A stretch of 64,000 nt of DNA from Variovorax sp. RA8 (GTDB lineage Bacteria > Pseudomonadota > Gammaproteobacteria > Burkholderiales > Burkholderiaceae_C), in assembly GCF_901827175.1 (NCBI RefSeq), contig NZ_LR594664.1, forward strand, positions 62,001 to 126,000. Direction: 5' to 3'. Within the stretch, counting starts at the first letter, position 1. Every line of letters begins with the position of its first letter. Positions 8,578 to 14,504 of this stretch are shown in pieces. Both the position numbers and the translations under genes were made by a program. The notes below the pieces were generated by a model. The model had not been told where the DNA came from and searched no databases. It saw only the letters and a program-made list of their open reading frames with translations.

Positions 8578-8684
8578 GTGTGGTCCTCCAATCGGCGAGA
8601 TGGGGTGGTGGATCGATGATCTCTGCGAATCGGAGATCGGGGTGAGATTTTTCAGTGACGCACGTCACGCGACGGGCGTAAGGC

Positions 8685-8760
8685 TGGCGCCCTGCGGACC
8701 ATTCGAAGGTCCATCTGCCGCTTAGGAGGCGACCGCTCTATCCAGTTGAACTAGCAGGGC
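8685..8760 (-). tRNA. tRNA-Arg(CCT)
   Basis: The acceptor GCCCTGC/GCAGGGC is perfect, followed by G-CCA. The anticodon stem GTCGC/GCGGC encloses CTCCTAA (CCT), and the T-loop is TTCGAAT. It would read the AGG codon. Confidence 0.9.
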
Positions 8761-8771
8761 AGTGGTGGTGA

Positions 8772-8858
8772 TGGAGCCGCGAGTCGGGTTCGAACCGACG
8801 TGGAGCAATGCTCGCCGGGTTTGCAATCCGGCGCCTTCGACCTCTTGGCTATCGCGGC
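8772..8858 (-). tRNA. tRNA-Cys(GCA) with a long variable arm
   Basis: The acceptor GCCGCGA/TCGCGGC is perfect, followed by T73-CCA; U73 is the main CysRS identity base. The anticodon loop TTGCAAA gives GCA. The variable region contains GAGC...GCTC, an extra stem typical of class II tRNAs, whereas most bacterial tRNA-Cys have a short variable loop. Confidence 0.85.
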
Positions 8859-8898
8859 AGATCTGGGTAGGCGAAATGGGACTGCGCCGGCCCGGCCA

Positions 8899-9960
8899 TC
8901 AAGCACGAGCAGGGACAGTCTCTGTGGCGACGCGCGCCAGGCCGTTCGGGATGATCCTTTGGCCATGCATCCAGTGCGCGGTCGTCTGCACGTGATTCGC
9001 GCGAACGACCTTTGCGACATGGGTGCGGAACTGCCCGTAGCTGATGGCGTCCGCGACGGTGATGACGTAGCCCTCGCTGCGCGCCCAGTCCCGCTTGCTG
9101 TCGTACAGCCCACGAATGAGGCGCTCGTCGTAAATCCCGTCGTAGAGTACCGGGACGCTCACGATCCCGAGCAGCTCGAACCATTCCTTGGTTTCGTCCC
9201 AGCCCAGGCGTGTGTTGCATTCATCCCAGATCGAGAAGCCCATGAAGTAGCTGGGGAGGTCTCGATACTCGATCGAATGACGCGCATAGAGGTTCTCGCC
9301 GCACAAGCGCCAGCCTGGCGGCAGATCGGCGGCGATGCGGGCCCAGACCATGCCCTTCACCCAGTTGCGGCTGTCATGATGGCGGCCGTCAACGGAACGG
9401 GCATGCATGCCGTCCGAGTAGAGCGTCGTGTTCTCGCCGTCCTTCTTCTCGGTGACGATCACGCGCTTGCCGACGAAGGCGTCCATGCTGGCGATGCGGC
9501 GATCGTCGCCGTGCATGCCATCCGACCACGGGGCGTGATGCGTGCGCGGATACTTGATCCTGTCGCTGAAGTCGCCGAGGACGCCGGCGGATGCCAGGAT
9601 CTTCTGCACGCTCTCGTCGAAGAAGAGCTCGCCCTTCAACCTGGTGCCGTTGGCCATGACCGGGTTGCCCCACTTGTCATAGACCTGGTCGTCGTAGAGG
9701 TGCGAAGGGATCACGGGCTTGCGGATGCCGCAGGCGTCGCGCACCATCTCCACCGAGATGGTTGTCATCTCGCAGGCCAGGTGATGCTCCTCGCAGACGG
9801 AGGCGCCGTTGGCGAGGTAGTAGCCGCCATCGGCCCAGAGCCGACGCTCGAGGATGTGGTGGGCATCCACGGCACGCCGATCGCAGAACACACAGCCGTG
9901 ACCGTCCCTGGAGAACACGGCGTCGCGGAATGCGTCGCGCGTGAGAAGCCGCGGTTCCAT
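8899..9960 (-). CDS. HNH domain fused to an Rnl2-like RNA ligase
   Basis: AAGGAGG precedes ATG 9960 on the minus strand. Residues 15-65 form an HNH-like module (SRDGHGCVFC, DAHHILERR, CEEHH). Residues about 165-325 carry the covalent nucleotidyltransferase motifs of RNA ligases: EKKDGEN around K172 (motif I), CGENLYARHS (motif III), SEGYVI (motif IV) and VAKVVR with K317 (motif V). This arrangement resembles T4 RNA ligase 2 rather than DNA ligases. The gene lies inside the tRNA array, in the same direction, between tRNA-Cys and tRNA-Gly. Inference: repair of tRNAs cleaved by anticodon nucleases, or processing of the array transcript. The role of the HNH part is unknown. Confidence 0.8.
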   Translation of the reverse strand: MEPRLLTRDAFRDAVFSRDGHGCVFCDRRAVDAHHILERRLWADGGYYLANGASVCEEHHLACEMTTISVEMVRDACGIRKPVIPSHLYDDQVYDKWGNPVMANGTRLKGELFFDESVQKILASAGVLGDFSDRIKYPRTHHAPWSDGMHGDDRRIASMDAFVGKRVIVTEKKDGENTTLYSDGMHARSVDGRHHDSRNWVKGMVWARIAADLPPGWRLCGENLYARHSIEYRDLPSYFMGFSIWDECNTRLGWDETKEWFELLGIVSVPVLYDGIYDERLIRGLYDSKRDWARSEGYVITVADAISYGQFRTHVAKVVRANHVQTTAHWMHGQRIIPNGLARVATETVPARA

Positions 9961-9984
9961 GGTGGTCCTCCTTGGGAATGTGGA

Positions 9985-10058
9985 TGGAGCGAGCCGCGGG
10001 AGTCGGACCCGCCTCTACGCCTTGGAAGGGCGCCGCCTAACCGCTCGGCCAGGCTCGC
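9985..10058 (-). tRNA. tRNA-Gly(TCC)
   Basis: The acceptor GCGAGCC/GGCTCGC is perfect and the discriminator is U, as in bacterial glycine tRNAs. The anticodon stem GCGCC/GGCGT encloses CTTCCAA (TCC). The T-loop is TCCGACT. Confidence 0.85.
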
Positions 10059-10065
10059 GTGTGGA

Positions 10066-10150
10066 TGGTGAAGCGCCAGGGTTTCGAACCCCGTATGTCA
10101 GAGACGCCGGATTTACAGTCCAGTGCAGTCACCCATGCTGCTCGCGCTTC
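10066..10150 (-). tRNA. tRNA-Tyr(GTA)
   Basis: The acceptor GAAGCGC/GCGCTTC is perfect with A73-CCA. The anticodon loop CTGTAAA gives GTA. A long variable arm is present, as in normal bacterial tRNA-Tyr, and the T-loop is TTCGAAA. Confidence 0.9.
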
Positions 10151-10159
10151 AGGTGTAGG

Positions 10160-10236
10160 TGGTCCCGCGCACACGGCTCGAACGTGCAACCCCCGGCTTC
10201 GTAGGCCAGTGCTCTATCCAATTGAGCTAACGCGGG
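10160..10236 (-). tRNA. tRNA-Arg(ACG)
   Basis: The acceptor CCCGCGT pairs with GCGCGGG, followed by A-CCA. The anticodon stem CTGGC/GCCGG encloses CTACGAA (ACG), which needs A34-to-inosine editing by host TadA to read CGC and CGA. The T-loop is TTCGAGC. Confidence 0.9.
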
Positions 10237-10257
10237 AGGGAATGAGGTTGTGGGTGA

Positions 10258-10349
10258 TGGCGGATGCGGAGCGAGTCGAACGCTCGTGACGGCTTGCGCC
10301 ATCCATCTGATTTCGAATCAGCGCCCTTAGACCACTCGGGCACGCATCC
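10258..10349 (-). tRNA. tRNA-Ser(CGA)
   Basis: The acceptor GGATGCG/CGCATCC is perfect with G73-CCA. The anticodon loop TTCGAAA gives CGA, and a long variable arm is present. The outer base pair of the anticodon stem is mismatched. Confidence 0.85.
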
Positions 10350-10367
10350 AGGGGAGGTTGAAGAGGT

Positions 10368-10459
10368 TGGAGGAGAAGAGGGGATTCGAACCCCTGTGCC
10401 GCATTCCTGCGACCACCGCATTTCCAATGCGAGCCATTGAGCCGCTCTGGCACTTCTCC
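10368..10459 (-). tRNA. tRNA-Ser(GGA), U73
   Basis: The acceptor GGAGAAG/CTTCTCC is perfect. The anticodon loop TTGGAAA gives GGA, and the long variable arm is clear. The discriminator is U instead of the G usual in bacterial serine tRNAs. Confidence 0.85.
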
Positions 10460-10476
10460 GCGGATTGACGGAAGGC

Positions 10477-10570
10477 TGGAGGAAGACGCGGGATTCGGAC
10501 CCGCGACCGAGGGGTAAGCCTCGATACCTGGGTTCAAGCCAGGCGCAATAAGCCGCTCTGCCAGTCTTCC
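10477..10570 (-). tRNA. tRNA-Ser(TGA), U73
   Basis: The acceptor GGAAGAC/GTCTTCC is perfect. The anticodon stem CCTGG/CCAGG encloses CTTGAAC (TGA). The long variable arm is present and the discriminator is again U. Confidence 0.85.
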
Positions 10571-10579
10571 GGCTATTGG

Positions 10580-10655
10580 TGGTGCAGCCCCGAGGTGTCG
10601 AGCCTCGCCCTCCTGCGTTTCAGACAGGCGCTTCCACTGGGTTAGCTTGAGCTGC
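10580..10655 (-). tRNA. tRNA-Phe(GAA)
   Basis: The acceptor GCAGCTC/GGGCTGC pairs with G-U wobbles and is followed by A-CCA, with a second CCA directly after it in the DNA. The anticodon stem CCTGT/GCAGG encloses CTGAAAC (GAA). The T-loop is CTCGACA. Confidence 0.85.
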
Positions 10656-10660
10656 GAGGT

Positions 10661-10736
10661 TGGCGCTCCGAGGGGGGATCGAACCCCCGGCTTCCTCCTA
10701 GACAGGGAGGCACTCTCGCCGCTGAGTTATCGGAGC
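10661..10736 (-). tRNA. tRNA-Asp(GTC)
   Basis: The acceptor GCTCCGA/TCGGAGC is perfect with G73-CCA. The anticodon stem CCTCC/GGAGG encloses CTGTCTA (GTC). The T-loop is TTCGATC. It lies five bases from tRNA-Phe. Confidence 0.9.
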
Positions 10737-10745
10737 CCTGTTGAT

Positions 10746-10821
10746 TGGTGGAGAAGATCGGGATCGAACCGATGACCCTCTGCTTGCAAAGCAGGCGCTC
10801 TCCCAGCTGAGCTACCTCCCC
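10746..10821 (-). tRNA. tRNA-Ala(TGC)
   Basis: The anticodon loop TTTGCAA gives TGC and the discriminator is A. The acceptor GGGGAGG/CTTCTCC pairs with two G-U wobbles; the G3:U70 wobble that marks alanine tRNAs is present. The T-loop is TTCGATC. Confidence 0.9.
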
Positions 10822-10829
10822 AGGGAAAC

Positions 10830-10918
10830 TGGCGGGGCGTACTCGATTCGAACGAGTGGGCCGCGTGAGCGACCACGGCTTAGCAAGCCGCTGCCTTGGA
10901 CCTCTCGGCCAACGCCCC
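10830..10918 (-). tRNA. tRNA-Ser(GCT)
   Basis: The acceptor GGGGCGT/ACGCCCC is perfect with G73-CCA. The anticodon loop TTGCTAA gives GCT. The variable arm is long and the T-loop is TTCGAAT. Confidence 0.9.
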
Positions 10919-11015
10919 GGTATGGTGTCCGGTTACGAGTTCCGGAGTCCGCCCTATCTTGCGGCCGGTTTCCGCGAGAGGACGATCTGTGCATCGCCCA
11001 GTCTCGCTTCTTGTT

Positions 11016-11091
11016 TGGTCGGGGTGGCAGGTCTCGAACCTGCGGCCTGAAGCTCCCAAAGCTACCGCGCTACCAGCTGCGCCACACCCCG
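11016..11091 (-). tRNA. tRNA-Pro(TGG)
   Basis: The acceptor CGGGGTG/CACCCCG is perfect with A73-CCA; C1:G72 is typical of proline tRNAs. The anticodon stem GTAGC/GCTTC encloses TTTGGGA (TGG). The T-loop is TTCGAGA. Some 97 bases with no recognisable gene separate it from tRNA-Ser(GCT). Confidence 0.9.
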
Positions 11092-11105
11092 GCGTGCGAA
11101 CAAAT

Positions 11106-11182
11106 TGGCAGACCGTGCACGATTCGAACGTGCGGATGCCGGAATCAAAATCCGGTGCCTTAACCAGCTTGGCGAACGGCCC
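11106..11182 (-). tRNA. tRNA-Gln(TTG)
   Basis: The anticodon stem CCGGA/TCCGG encloses TTTTGAT (TTG). The acceptor GGGCCGT/ACGGTCT contains G-U wobbles, including a weak first pair as favoured by GlnRS. The discriminator is G and CCA is encoded. Confidence 0.9.
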
Positions 11183-11232
11183 ATGTGCTTCGAAGTCAAC
11201 GTAGAGTCGTGAGAATCAACGTCGGCTGATAT

Positions 11233-11311
11233 TGGTTGCGCGAGCCAGATTTGAACTGGCGATCTCGAGCGTATGAAACTCGCGGGGACGACCAGGCTCC
11301 CCCATCGCGCG
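11233..11311 (-). tRNA. tRNA-fMet(CAT)-like initiator with C1xA72
   Basis: The acceptor CGCGCGA faces TCGCGCA, leaving a C1xA72 mismatch, the hallmark of bacterial initiator tRNA. A73-CCA follows, the anticodon loop is TTCATAC (CAT), and the D-loop has AGCCTGGT, as in initiators. The three consecutive G:C pairs normally at 29-31:39-41 are absent (AGT against GCT), so function at the ribosomal P site is uncertain. Confidence 0.8.
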
Positions 11312-11339
11312 GAATTTTGACGAACGATGCGTCTGTAAC

Positions 11340-11416
11340 TGGAGTCGCGTGCGGGATTCAAACCCGCGTCTACGGGCATGAAAGGCCCGTGTCCTGGATC
11401 GCTAGACGAACGCGAC
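11340..11416 (-). tRNA. tRNA-Glu(TTC)
   Basis: The acceptor GTCGCGT/ACGCGAC is perfect. The anticodon stem CGGGC/GCCCG encloses CTTTCAT (TTC). The T-loop is TTTGAAT. The discriminator is U rather than the usual G. Confidence 0.85.
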
Positions 11417-11426
11417 GTTGTGATCG

Positions 11427-11503
11427 TGGTGCCCAAGGTCTCGATTCGAACGGACGACCGTCTCCTTACAGGGGAGCTACTCTGCCAGCTGAGTTACAAG
11501 GGC
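11427..11503 (-). tRNA. tRNA-Thr(TGT)-like, degenerate
   Basis: The anticodon arm GCTCC/GGAGA encloses CCTGTAA, giving TGT with C at position 33. The acceptor GCCCTTG against CTTGGGC has two T-T mismatches, and the T-stem beside TTCGAAT hardly pairs. It may be a decayed gene or an unusually divergent tRNA. Confidence 0.55.
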
Positions 11504-11534
11504 GGGGGGCGAATGCGGTTGGTGCGACGGGGTG

Positions 11535-11610
11535 TGGCGGGCATCACAGGAGTCGAACCTGTAACCTCCGGTTTTGGAGACCGGCGCTCTGCCAGTTGAG
11601 CTAGACACCC
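11535..11610 (-). tRNA. tRNA-Trp(CCA)
   Basis: The anticodon stem CCGGT/ACCGG encloses CTCCAAA (CCA). The acceptor GGGTGTC/GATGCCC pairs with wobbles, the discriminator is G and CCA is encoded. The T-loop is TTCGACT. Confidence 0.9.
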
Positions 11611-11618
11611 GAATTATT

Positions 11619-11703
11619 TGGTCCCCTGAGAAGGCCTCGAACCTTCATGCCTTGCGGCGCCGCGCCCTGAACGCGGTGTGTCTGCCAATTCCACCATCGG
11701 GGG
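11619..11703 (-). tRNA. tRNA-Leu(CAG)
   Basis: The anticodon stem CCGCG/CGCGG encloses TTCAGGG (CAG). A long variable arm and T-loop TTCGAGG are present. The acceptor CCCCCGA/TCAGGGG has one mismatch. A73-CCA follows. Confidence 0.85.
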
Positions 11704-11857
11704 ATGAATCTTCCATTTCGGTTGTGTCTTCACGCGATTCGAGCGCTTGCGCACTCACGTCGACATCGCTGCACGATGGTTGGGTCCAGACCATGCACAT
11801 CCCCCCAGGCCGCCGACGCGGTTGGCCTCTGAAGGTGCTGCAAAGGCACACCCGAAA

Positions 11858-11935
11858 TGGAGCAGCACGGAGGGCTTCGATCCCTCGGCCTCAACGTTGG
11901 CGACGTTGCGCTCTTCCTGGCTGAGCTACGGCTGC
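11858..11935 (-). tRNA. tRNA-Gly(GCC)-like, C33
   Basis: The anticodon stem CAACG/CGTTG encloses TCGCCAA, giving GCC with C at position 33. The T-arm GAGGG/CCCTC encloses ATCGAAG. The discriminator U fits glycine, but the acceptor has two imperfect pairs and one extra base. It is the first tRNA of the array from the promoter side. Confidence 0.65.
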
Positions 11936-12110
11936 ATGTTTTGCGAGTCGGAGGCCCCACCAGTGAGGGGCGCGGCTCGCGGCGAATTTTTAAGGATCAC
12001 CCACCGGCGCCACTCGGCGGGTGAGTTCACGGCAGCGCGATCACTGCTGTGGCGGCCGGCACGCATGCCATTCGCGGTTGTGTGCGGATCGAGATCTGCA
12101 CGGGGGAAAA

Positions 12111-12145
12111 CAAAAAGGCCCGGATTCGATTCGGAATCCGGGCCT
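12111..12145 (-). terminator. Strong minus-strand terminator
   Basis: Twelve bases at 12116-12127 (AGGCCCGGATTC) pair perfectly with 12134-12145 around a six-base loop. On the minus strand the stem is followed by TTTTTGTTTT. It ends transcripts from the gene at 12174-12368, so the tRNA array must have its own promoter downstream. Confidence 0.85.
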
Positions 12146-12173
12146 CTGGTGAGAGAGCTTGGAAGGTAAGCGC

Positions 12174-12368
12174 CTACGCGCTACCTCCACCCGGGTGCAA
12201 CTGATCCTCATACTGTCCAAGCCACAAAGCGGCCGGGATCGATTGAATGGAGTTCAGTTGCGAATGCATCTTGGATGTCGTCAGACTGCGACCACCACAA
12301 AACGCGACGCGCACGAACGCACGGCCCGATGCGGGTCGAACGTTCAGTGAGGTCAGGTTTGCTTTCAC
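12174..12368 (-). CDS. Small unknown protein, GTG start
   Basis: A 64-codon frame beginning at GTG 12368 and ending 28 bases before the terminator stem at 12145. The sequence is moderately basic, with no recognised domain. The position directly before a strong terminator is the main reason to believe in it; no clear ribosome site is seen. Confidence 0.4.
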   Translation of the reverse strand: MKANLTSLNVRPASGRAFVRVAFCGGRSLTTSKMHSQLNSIQSIPAALWLGQYEDQLHPGGGSA

Positions 12369-12453
12369 GATGGTTCCAGTTGCTGGCGAAGTTCTCGATG
12401 AATCGATGTTGGGTTGAAGAATCGGGACGAAGCAAGTTCGTCGATGGGTGTAA

Positions 12454-12470
12454 TGTAAACCCGGTTTACA
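12454..12470. promoter_or_regulatory. Perfect palindromic operator candidate
   Basis: TGTAAACCCGGTTTACA has 8-base arms around a single central C. It lies 45-60 bases upstream of the HTH regulator start at 12515, the place expected for an autoregulatory operator. Confidence 0.6.
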
Positions 12471-12514
12471 CTGCCGTGCAATCTTTTTTTCGGGCGTTGT
12501 GTTTTTTTCTCAAC

Positions 12515-12946
12515 ATGGCGGCGCGCGCACTTCGTTCCACCGCCCCTACTGCCTCCAGCATGTCACTTTCCACCATTCGTCGCAACAACGTTCTCATCCT
12601 CTTCGGGGAGTTCGTCGCCGAGCAGGCAGTGCAGGGAGTCCAGCCGCTGGGCATGGCCGAGCGGTTCGCGAAGAAACTGCAGATCTCCGCGAGCATGTGG
12701 ACGCAGATCAGGTCCGAGACGACGCAGAGGAACATCTCGGACAAGCTGGCAAGGCAGATCGAGGCCGCTTGCGCCAAGCCCCAGGGGTGGATGGATTTGG
12801 AGCAGCCCGCGACGGGGCCTGAAGTGGACCACGGCGAGGAGCGCTTCATCGAGCTGGCGCGCCGCGCCTACCGTAGCCAGAATGCGCGCGGCAAGCGGGC
12901 GTTGCGCACCCTGATGGTGGAGCACACGAAGCCGCCTGAGGCGTGA
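12515..12946 (+). CDS. HTH regulator of the phage-repressor (XRE/CI-like) kind
   Basis: Start ATG 12515 or ATG 12560 (MSLSTIRRNNVLILF); the upstream part of the frame is rejected because it runs through the operator. The core reads MAERFAKKLQIS...WTQIR...RNISDKLARQIEAACAKP and then QGWMDL, a pattern of short XRE-type repressors in proteobacterial prophages and plasmids in which the second helix pair ends in KPxGWMD. The palindrome just upstream suggests autoregulation. There is no peptidase domain, so SOS-type self-cleavage is not expected. Confidence 0.65.
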   Translation: MAARALRSTAPTASSMSLSTIRRNNVLILFGEFVAEQAVQGVQPLGMAERFAKKLQISASMWTQIRSETTQRNISDKLARQIEAACAKPQGWMDLEQPATGPEVDHGEERFIELARRAYRSQNARGKRALRTLMVEHTKPPEA

Positions 12947-12971
12947 CGCAGCGGCCGGGAGCTTGCTGCGT

Positions 12972-13628
12972 TCAGGTGGGCAGCATCGGCGTGATGCAGT
13001 CCTCGAACCCCTGGTGCACGTAGTTCATTCGCCGCGCGAGCACGCTGTCTCCTGACAGAATCGCCAGCAACATCGCGCCGATCGTCACCAGGCCGTTCGA
13101 GCACTCCACGAGCTGGCGCACGAGCTGAACCGGGTAGCCCTCCTCATGGCGGCGCAGCGCATGGATGCCGCCGTGCACGAAGGAATTGAGGGCGTTGCGC
13201 TGCATCTTGTTGAACTGCCCAAGCATGACTGCCGGGGCGTTCGCAGCTGGCACGGTCGCGGCCACCTTCGCAAGTGCCTTGATCATGTCGGTCGCCATTG
13301 GCAGGCCGCGCGCAGCCTCCTCGCTCTCTTCGGTGAGCGGCGCACCGGCGAGGGCGACCTGGGTGTCGCTCGCCGCGAAGAGCAGCCAGGCCGAACGCGT
13401 TGTCGCTTCGAACTGCATCCGCATGGTCGGCACGGCCGAAGAGACAAAGCCGCCGGCGACCAGCAGGCGCAGCGCGCGGGCATGCTCCAGTGAGAGGGAT
13501 GCGGCTGTGACGCTCAGGCCCATTCGCAACCTGTCGGGACCATACACGGGGTAGCTATCGGAGTCGAGCATCCGGACGATGGTGTCGTCAAGCTCTTCCG
13601 AACGGCGTAGGATCTGCTCGATGGGCAT
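12972..13628 (-). CDS. Unknown helical protein (DUF6988-like)
   Basis: A 218-residue soluble protein with long helices. The phrase SLEHARALRLLVAGGFVSSAVPTMRMQ, read in parts, and the following FEATTRSAWLLF resemble a family of unknown function (DUF6988, from memory) common in proteobacterial accessory regions. It is transcribed towards the HTH regulator and ends 26 bases from it. Confidence 0.55.
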   Translation of the reverse strand: MPIEQILRRSEELDDTIVRMLDSDSYPVYGPDRLRMGLSVTAASLSLEHARALRLLVAGGFVSSAVPTMRMQFEATTRSAWLLFAASDTQVALAGAPLTEESEEAARGLPMATDMIKALAKVAATVPAANAPAVMLGQFNKMQRNALNSFVHGGIHALRRHEEGYPVQLVRQLVECSNGLVTIGAMLLAILSGDSVLARRMNYVHQGFEDCITPMLPT

Positions 13629-13711
13629 GGTGCGAAGGTCTTTCGTCGTGATAGCGGATTATTTTCGAGTTGCCCTTACGGATCGCTTTCCTGCTCCGTA
13701 TTCTGGTCCTC

Positions 13712-13998
13712 ATGAGAACGAAATCCATGAACCGCTTCTTCCTCGTCGCCATGCTCTTGGCCAGTGTGTTTGCAGCCGGCTGCGAGTCCGACGAAGCCAA
13801 GAGCTGGCGCGAGCTGAAAGAGGCTCGGAGGCGCAGGACAAGGCCAAGGCTGCAGAGGTGCCCGCTTGGCAGGATCCCGAGTGCATCAGGCAGAAAGACG
13901 CTCGCTTGAGGGGCGAGATCGGGCAGGAGGGGATGACCGAACGCTGCAGCCGCGCCTTCGGCTGGTCCATCCCCGCGCCGGGCGGGTCCGGTGGATGA
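13712..13998 (+). pseudogene. Lipoprotein gene with a frame break
   Basis: The first part encodes a signal peptide with lipobox VFAAGC and then DEAKSWRELKE. The sensible continuation (AQDKAKAAEVPAWQDPEC...MTERCSRAFGW) lies in the next frame, joining near 13820-13835. The stop in that second frame at 13996-13998 overlaps the next ATG as ATGA, as in an intact coupled pair. The break is therefore either recent or a sequencing error. The function of the lipoprotein is unknown. Confidence 0.6.
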
Positions 13999-14447
13999 GC
14001 GCAGCCACGACGGGGGCGTCGCCCCCAAGCAAGGTTGCCCCCACCCCAGCGATGCGGACGGCGTTCGCATCCCTGCTTGACCGTGTGGGCGCCAGCCCCT
14101 TTCGTCGCCAGGATCTGCACGCGCTGATCTATCCCCTGACAAAGTCCCGCGACAGGGAACGCACGAGCGTCATCGCCGACGGGCTGATCCGGGAAGCTGC
14201 GAAAGCGGGCAAGGTCGTGCGCCATGGCCATCTCCACTGGGTCAAGGTGCAGTCTGGTCGCACGCTTCGCTCGGGGCGAGAGGTTCCCGAGCAGCGCGAG
14301 GTGTGCGAGCTGAAATTGTCCACCCGGGTGCCCAGCAAATGGGTGGCCGTTGACATGGAGACCGGTGAGGCTTGGGTCGGCACGCCCGGGGGCTGGGCGC
14401 GCGCAACGCGAGAGCGGGCAGCGGAAGCAGTCAAGTGCCTGGGCTGA
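13995..14447 (+). CDS. Unknown basic protein, 150 aa, coupled to the lipoprotein
   Basis: ATG 13995 overlaps the preceding stop (ATGA), indicating translational coupling. The N-terminal half is helical and resembles a small winged-helix region (DLHALIYPLTKSRDRERTSVIADGLIREA). The C-terminal half contains VPSKWVAVDMETGEAW and GGWARAT, a beta-rich pattern seen in plasmid and phage small proteins. No enzyme motif is visible. Confidence 0.55.
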   Translation: MSAATTGASPPSKVAPTPAMRTAFASLLDRVGASPFRRQDLHALIYPLTKSRDRERTSVIADGLIREAAKAGKVVRHGHLHWVKVQSGRTLRSGREVPEQREVCELKLSTRVPSKWVAVDMETGEAWVGTPGGWARATRERAAEAVKCLG

Positions 14448-14504
14448 GCAGCGCTGCGATGGCGCGCCGCGCTGCCTGGCCGAGCGACCCCCGCGCTTTC
14501 AGGG

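Larger units (their letters stand above)
7761..11935 (-). other. tRNA gene array with embedded protein genes
   Basis: Twenty-six tRNA genes, all on the minus strand and all with an encoded CCA end, lie within 4.2 kb, mostly 5-40 bases apart. They cover Leu (three), Ser (four), Arg (two), Gly (two), Met (two), and one each of His, Ile, Asn, Cys, Tyr, Phe, Asp, Ala, Pro, Gln, Glu, Thr and Trp. Lys and Val were not found. Two protein genes (8377-8577, 8899-9960) sit inside and an HNH gene follows. A promoter is expected at about 11940-12110 because a minus-strand terminator lies at 12111-12145. Such arrays are known from phages, plasmids and ICEs. Confidence 0.9.

Noticed and set aside
8800..10071. 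Long plus-strand frame of 423 codons across tRNA-Cys and the RNA ligase gene
   Set aside because: It is antisense to a gene with clear RNA ligase motifs and runs through tRNA genes.
10919..11015. Possible tRNA in the gap before tRNA-Pro
   Set aside because: No T-arm or CCA pattern is found on either strand.
11704..11857. Possible further tRNA (Val or Asp) between tRNA-Leu(CAG) and tRNA-Gly(GCC)
   Set aside because: A TTCGAG-like loop and GTCGAC are present, but no acceptor stem, CCA end or proper anticodon stem can be paired.
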